Assembly: GCA_035651755.1 (NCBI GenBank)
Contig: DASRFA010000011.1
Span: forward strand, 62,001-126,000
Length of the DNA: 64,000 nt
Direction: 5' to 3'
Source: DASRFA01 sp035651755
Lineage (GTDB): Bacteria; Desulfobacterota; Binatia; UBA12015
The notes below the pieces were generated by a model that was not told the DNA's origin, searched no databases, and was given only the letters and a program-made list of their open reading frames with translations. Positions 61,323 through 64,000 of the stretch are shown piece by piece. Made by a program: the position numbers and the translations under genes. Position 1 is the stretch's first letter, and each line of letters opens with the position of its first letter.

Positions 61323-62470
61323 AGCGGCCGGTCGCGGTCGTCGGGGTCGGCCAGACCCATCACACGTCGAAGCGCCCCGACGTGAACGTCGCCGAGATGG
61401 TGCGCGAGGCGGTCGACCTCGCGCTCCTCGACGCCGGGCTCTCGCACGAGGACATCGACGCGATCGTCCTCGGGAAGGCCCCCGATCCCCTCGAGGGGAT
61501 CATGCAGCCCGAGCAGTACCTCGCGGGCGCGCTCGGCGCGCACATGAAGCCGATCATCCGCGTGCACACGGCGGGCTCGGTCGGCTGCACGACCGCCTTG
61601 ACGGCCGTCACGCACGTCGCGTCGGGTCTCTTCGATCGGGTCTTGACGGTCGCCTTCGAGAAGCAGTCGGAAGGCAATGCCATGTGGGCGCTCTCGCCGA
61701 ACTACGCGTTCACGCCGCCGATGGTCGCGGGCGCGGGCGGCTTCTTCGCGCCCTACTGCCGCGCGTACATCGCGCGCTCGGGCGCGCCGTCGCACATCGG
61801 GGCCGTGATCGCGGCGAACGCGCGCGAGAACGCCGGTCGGAACGAGCACGCGCACCTGCGCGAGCCGATGACGGTCGAGGACGTGCTCAACTCGCCGATG
61901 CTGTGGGACCCGATCCGCTACCTCGAGACCTGCCCGTCGTCCGACGGCGCGATCGCGATCGTGCTGTCGAACGAGGAGCAGGCGAAGAAGGGGCCGCGGA
62001 AGCCCGCGTGGATCAAGGCCGGCGCGACCTTCACGGAGCCGATGTCCGTCCCGGGCCGCGACCAGGTGAGCCCGCTCGCCGGCCGCACGTGCGCGAAGTA
62101 CGTGTACGAGAGGGCCGGGATCAAGGATCCCTGGAACGACATCCAGGTCGCCGAGTTCTACGTCCCGTTCTCCTGGTACGAGGCGATGTGGCTCGAGAAC
62201 CTCGGCTTCGCGCCGCTCAACGAGGGCTGGAAGGTCATCGATCGCGGCGACCAGAAGATGGGCCGCCACCTGCCGGTGAACCCGTCGGGCGGCGTTCTCA
62301 ACACGAACCCGATCGGCGCGTCGGGCATGCTGCGCTTCGGCGAGGCCGCGCTGCAGGTGATGGGACGCGCCGGCGAGCACCAGGTGGGCGGCGTCAAGAA
62401 TGCGCTCGGCCATGCCTACGGCGGCGGCGCGCAGTACTTCTCGATCGCCATTCTCAGCACGGAGCTGTGA
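61319..62470 (+). CDS. Thiolase-superfamily protein 2, catalytic residues replaced
   Basis: A 383-residue partner. HTAGSVGCTTALTAVTHVAS shows Gly where the nucleophilic Cys is expected, and VNPSGGVLNTNPIGASG has Asn for the catalytic His. NDIQVAEFYVPFSWYEAMWL is conserved in SCP-x-like enzymes. With the first protein and two DUF35 subunits it likely forms a heteromeric acyl-CoA enzyme, by analogy with Ltp2/ChsH2-type aldolases. Confidence 0.82.
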   Translation: MKRPVAVVGVGQTHHTSKRPDVNVAEMVREAVDLALLDAGLSHEDIDAIVLGKAPDPLEGIMQPEQYLAGALGAHMKPIIRVHTAGSVGCTTALTAVTHVASGLFDRVLTVAFEKQSEGNAMWALSPNYAFTPPMVAGAGGFFAPYCRAYIARSGAPSHIGAVIAANARENAGRNEHAHLREPMTVEDVLNSPMLWDPIRYLETCPSSDGAIAIVLSNEEQAKKGPRKPAWIKAGATFTEPMSVPGRDQVSPLAGRTCAKYVYERAGIKDPWNDIQVAEFYVPFSWYEAMWLENLGFAPLNEGWKVIDRGDQKMGRHLPVNPSGGVLNTNPIGASGMLRFGEAALQVMGRAGEHQVGGVKNALGHAYGGGAQYFSIAILSTEL

Positions 62471-62504
62471 TCGGCTGCCGTCGAGTCGGCCCCGCTGCGC
62501 TGAT

Positions 62505-62804
62505 ATGTTGAGGGGCGTGTCCGGCAGAGATCCGCGCGTGGAGGCGTTCGTCGCGATGCGCGATCGCGCGCGCCGAACGCTGGCCGAGGAGCTCGAGGAA
62601 GAGCTCGCTCCGCTCCGTTCCATGTCGCTCAAGACCAAAGGCGACTGGGTGGCACGCACGTGTCGAGCGGCGTGGGCGATCCTGCGCTCGCGTCCCGACG
62701 GCGGCCGCGTGACCGCGGAGCGCGAGACGCCGGCGCCCGACTACCCGGCGATCTGGCGGCGGCTCGCGGCGGGACATGCCGACGGGGGCGCAGCAGAGCG
62801 GTGA
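62505..62804 (+). CDS. Small helical protein paired with nucleotidyltransferase
   Basis: A 99-residue charged, helical protein (EAFVAMRDRARRTLAEELEE, KTKGDWVARTCRAAWAILRS). Overlaps the next gene by GTGA. No family recognised; by gene order it could be an antitoxin-like or regulatory partner. A start at GTG 62517 is also possible. Confidence 0.6.
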   Translation: MLRGVSGRDPRVEAFVAMRDRARRTLAEELEEELAPLRSMSLKTKGDWVARTCRAAWAILRSRPDGGRVTAERETPAPDYPAIWRRLAAGHADGGAAER

Positions 62805-63376
62805 CACGCCGCGCGCTCGATCCTGCGGAGCTGGCGGTCGCTGTCTCGGCGGCGCTCACGGCCGCGCACGTCCCGCACGCCATCGGCGGGGCGATCGCGC
62901 ACGGCTTCTGGGGAGACCCGCGCGGCACCCGTGCTCTGGACGTGAACGTTTTCCTTGCGATCGATCGAGCGCGCCCGGCTCTCGATGCGCTACGCGCCGC
63001 CGGCGTCGCGCTCGACGTCGAGAAGGTCGAAGCGTCGGCGCGCGATCGGGGGGATGCGCGCGTGTTCTACGACGACATCCCCGTGGATCTGTTCTTCTCC
63101 TCCATCCCGCTTCACGAATCGGCCGGCCGCAGAACGGTCGAGCTGTCGCTGTCCGGACGAACGATCCCGATCCTCTCGGCCGAGGACCTGATCGTCCTGA
63201 AGCTGCTGTTCTTCCGCGGCAAGGACGTGGTCGACGTCGAGCGCATGGTGGCACTGCGAGGGGAGGAGCTCGACCGCGACTACGTTCGGCGTTGGCTCGT
63301 CGACTGCGTCGGCGAGGAGGATGAGCGCGTCGCGCGTCTCGATGCGATCTTCGCGGCGATCCCCGCAAATCGCTGA
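62801..63376 (+). CDS. Nucleotidyltransferase-fold protein
   Basis: A 191-residue protein of the AbiEii/MenT or DUF6036-like nucleotidyltransferase superfamily. HAIGGAIAHGFWGDPRGTRA precedes LDVNVFL, where the second metal Asp of DxD is replaced by Asn. VFYDDIPVDLFFSSIP and a KLLFFRGKDVVDVERM segment follow. GTGA overlap with the upstream gene suggests a pair, possibly toxin-antitoxin-like (inference). Confidence 0.7.
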   Translation: MTRRALDPAELAVAVSAALTAAHVPHAIGGAIAHGFWGDPRGTRALDVNVFLAIDRARPALDALRAAGVALDVEKVEASARDRGDARVFYDDIPVDLFFSSIPLHESAGRRTVELSLSGRTIPILSAEDLIVLKLLFFRGKDVVDVERMVALRGEELDRDYVRRWLVDCVGEEDERVARLDAIFAAIPANR

Positions 63377-63457
63377 ACGGTAGCAGGCGAGCCCGAACGC
63401 TCCTCGATGAGCTTCTCGGGCGAATACGTACGAAACGCCATCGCAGAAGGAGACCTC

Positions 63458-64000
63458 ATGTCCGAGCCCGCTGTCGTCTACGAGAAGAAGGAAGGCGTCG
63501 CGATCGTCCGGATGAACCGTCCGGAGGTGCGCAACGCCATGAACGCGGAGATGCTCTGCCGGCTGTCCGACGCCTGGCAGGACGTGAACGACGACTCAGC
63601 CGTGCGCTGCGCGATCCTGACCGGCACCGGCGACGAGGCATTCTGCGCCGGCGCCGACCTCGGCGAGTTCATCCCGATGATGCAGGGGCTGAAGCCGCCG
63701 AAGAACGAGTGGGACGAGCGCGCCAAGAGCGACCCCGGCATCATCTTCAAGGGTCTGCTGCGCGGCTACGACGTCGCGAAGCCGATCATCGCCGCGGTGA
63801 ACGGCCACTCCTACGCCGGCGGCACCGAGATCCTGCAGGCGACCGACATCCGCGTCGTCGCCGAGGAGGCCCGCCTCGCGATCTCCGAGGTGAAGCGGAG
63901 CCTCTTCCCGATGGGCGGCTCGACGGTCAGGCTCGTGCGCCAGATCCCGTGGGCCCTCGCGATGGAGATCCTCTTGACCGGCGAGCCGGTCACCGCGCAC
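63458..64000 (+). CDS. Enoyl-CoA hydratase/isomerase, 3' truncated by window edge
   Basis: 181 residues to the window end, open at the last base. Crotonase features: oxyanion FCAGADLGEF, AAVNGHSYAGGTEI (E124) and LAISEVKRSLFPMGG (E144), both catalytic glutamates. It would hydrate enoyl-CoA. RBS AGAAGGAGA before the ATG. It lies downstream of the acyl-CoA operon in the same direction. Confidence 0.93.
   Translation, partial: MSEPAVVYEKKEGVAIVRMNRPEVRNAMNAEMLCRLSDAWQDVNDDSAVRCAILTGTGDEAFCAGADLGEFIPMMQGLKPPKNEWDERAKSDPGIIFKGLLRGYDVAKPIIAAVNGHSYAGGTEILQATDIRVVAEEARLAISEVKRSLFPMGGSTVRLVRQIPWALAMEILLTGEPVTAH

Noticed and set aside
1..64000. tRNA, rRNA, CRISPR arrays, integrases or transposases
   Set aside because: None recognised by eye on either strand.

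Overview
The window is very GC-rich (about 70% by eye) and densely coded, with many ATGA/GTGA start-stop overlaps. It looks like a chromosomal segment of a Gram-negative, probably proteobacterium-like organism. The outer membrane is supported by a TonB-dependent receptor and an alginate-export-type barrel, and a Coq4-like protein suggests ubiquinone. Broad signalling capacity (chemotaxis cluster, hybrid kinase, many receiver proteins), acyl-CoA enzymes and the base composition would fit lineages such as Binatota, Rokubacteria, Myxococcota or other high-GC delta-like groups, but the sequence alone does not fix the taxon. No rRNA, tRNA, CRISPR array, integrase or transposase was found.

Layout. 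0-8 kb: the end of an Asp-box propeller gene with a MoaD-like partner, small YciI/PhnB/DUF2277 proteins, and a DNA-repair island (LigC-type ligase, LigD-type polymerase, PolX). An inverted pair of about 210-bp repeats lies between the convergent ligase and polymerase genes. 8-15 kb: a probable nitrate module: PilJ/NarX-type kinase, NarL-type regulator, NarK-type transporter and a soluble chemoreceptor carrying the same PilJ motif, followed by an alginate-export-type porin. 15-24 kb: a full chemotaxis operon (cheY, cheX, a CheX-like gene, cheA, cheW, PAS chemoreceptor, cheY, cheB, cheR, cheX). 24-35 kb: a GT39-like membrane glycosyltransferase, a stand-alone CheB domain with a receiver, a TonB receptor with a large membrane protein, and a divergent hybrid histidine kinase.

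35-44 kb: a polysaccharide cluster with two glycosyltransferases (one fused to an amidohydrolase), a UDP-galactopyranose-mutase-like flavoprotein, a GH1-RmlD fusion and a GH2 enzyme. 44-57 kb: stress and miscellaneous genes: receivers, a hemerythrin with a histone-like tail, dodecin, a spermidine-synthase-like membrane protein, N-acyl-D-amino-acid deacylase, MAPEG, a diiron protein with a MerR regulator, Coq4, an alpha/beta hydrolase, an EamA exporter. 57-64 kb: glutathione peroxidase, a K+ channel, then a TetR-controlled operon of two DUF35 and two thiolase-fold proteins, a nucleotidyltransferase pair and the start of an enoyl-CoA hydratase.

How parts may work together (inference). Sequences resembling sigma-54 -24/-12 promoters precede the PilJ-kinase operon and cheA, so nitrate sensing and taxis may share a sigma factor. 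The TetR gene has a perfect operator between its own -35 and -10 elements. The thiolase-fold proteins lack the catalytic Cys and His of true thiolases, so that operon probably performs other acyl-CoA chemistry.
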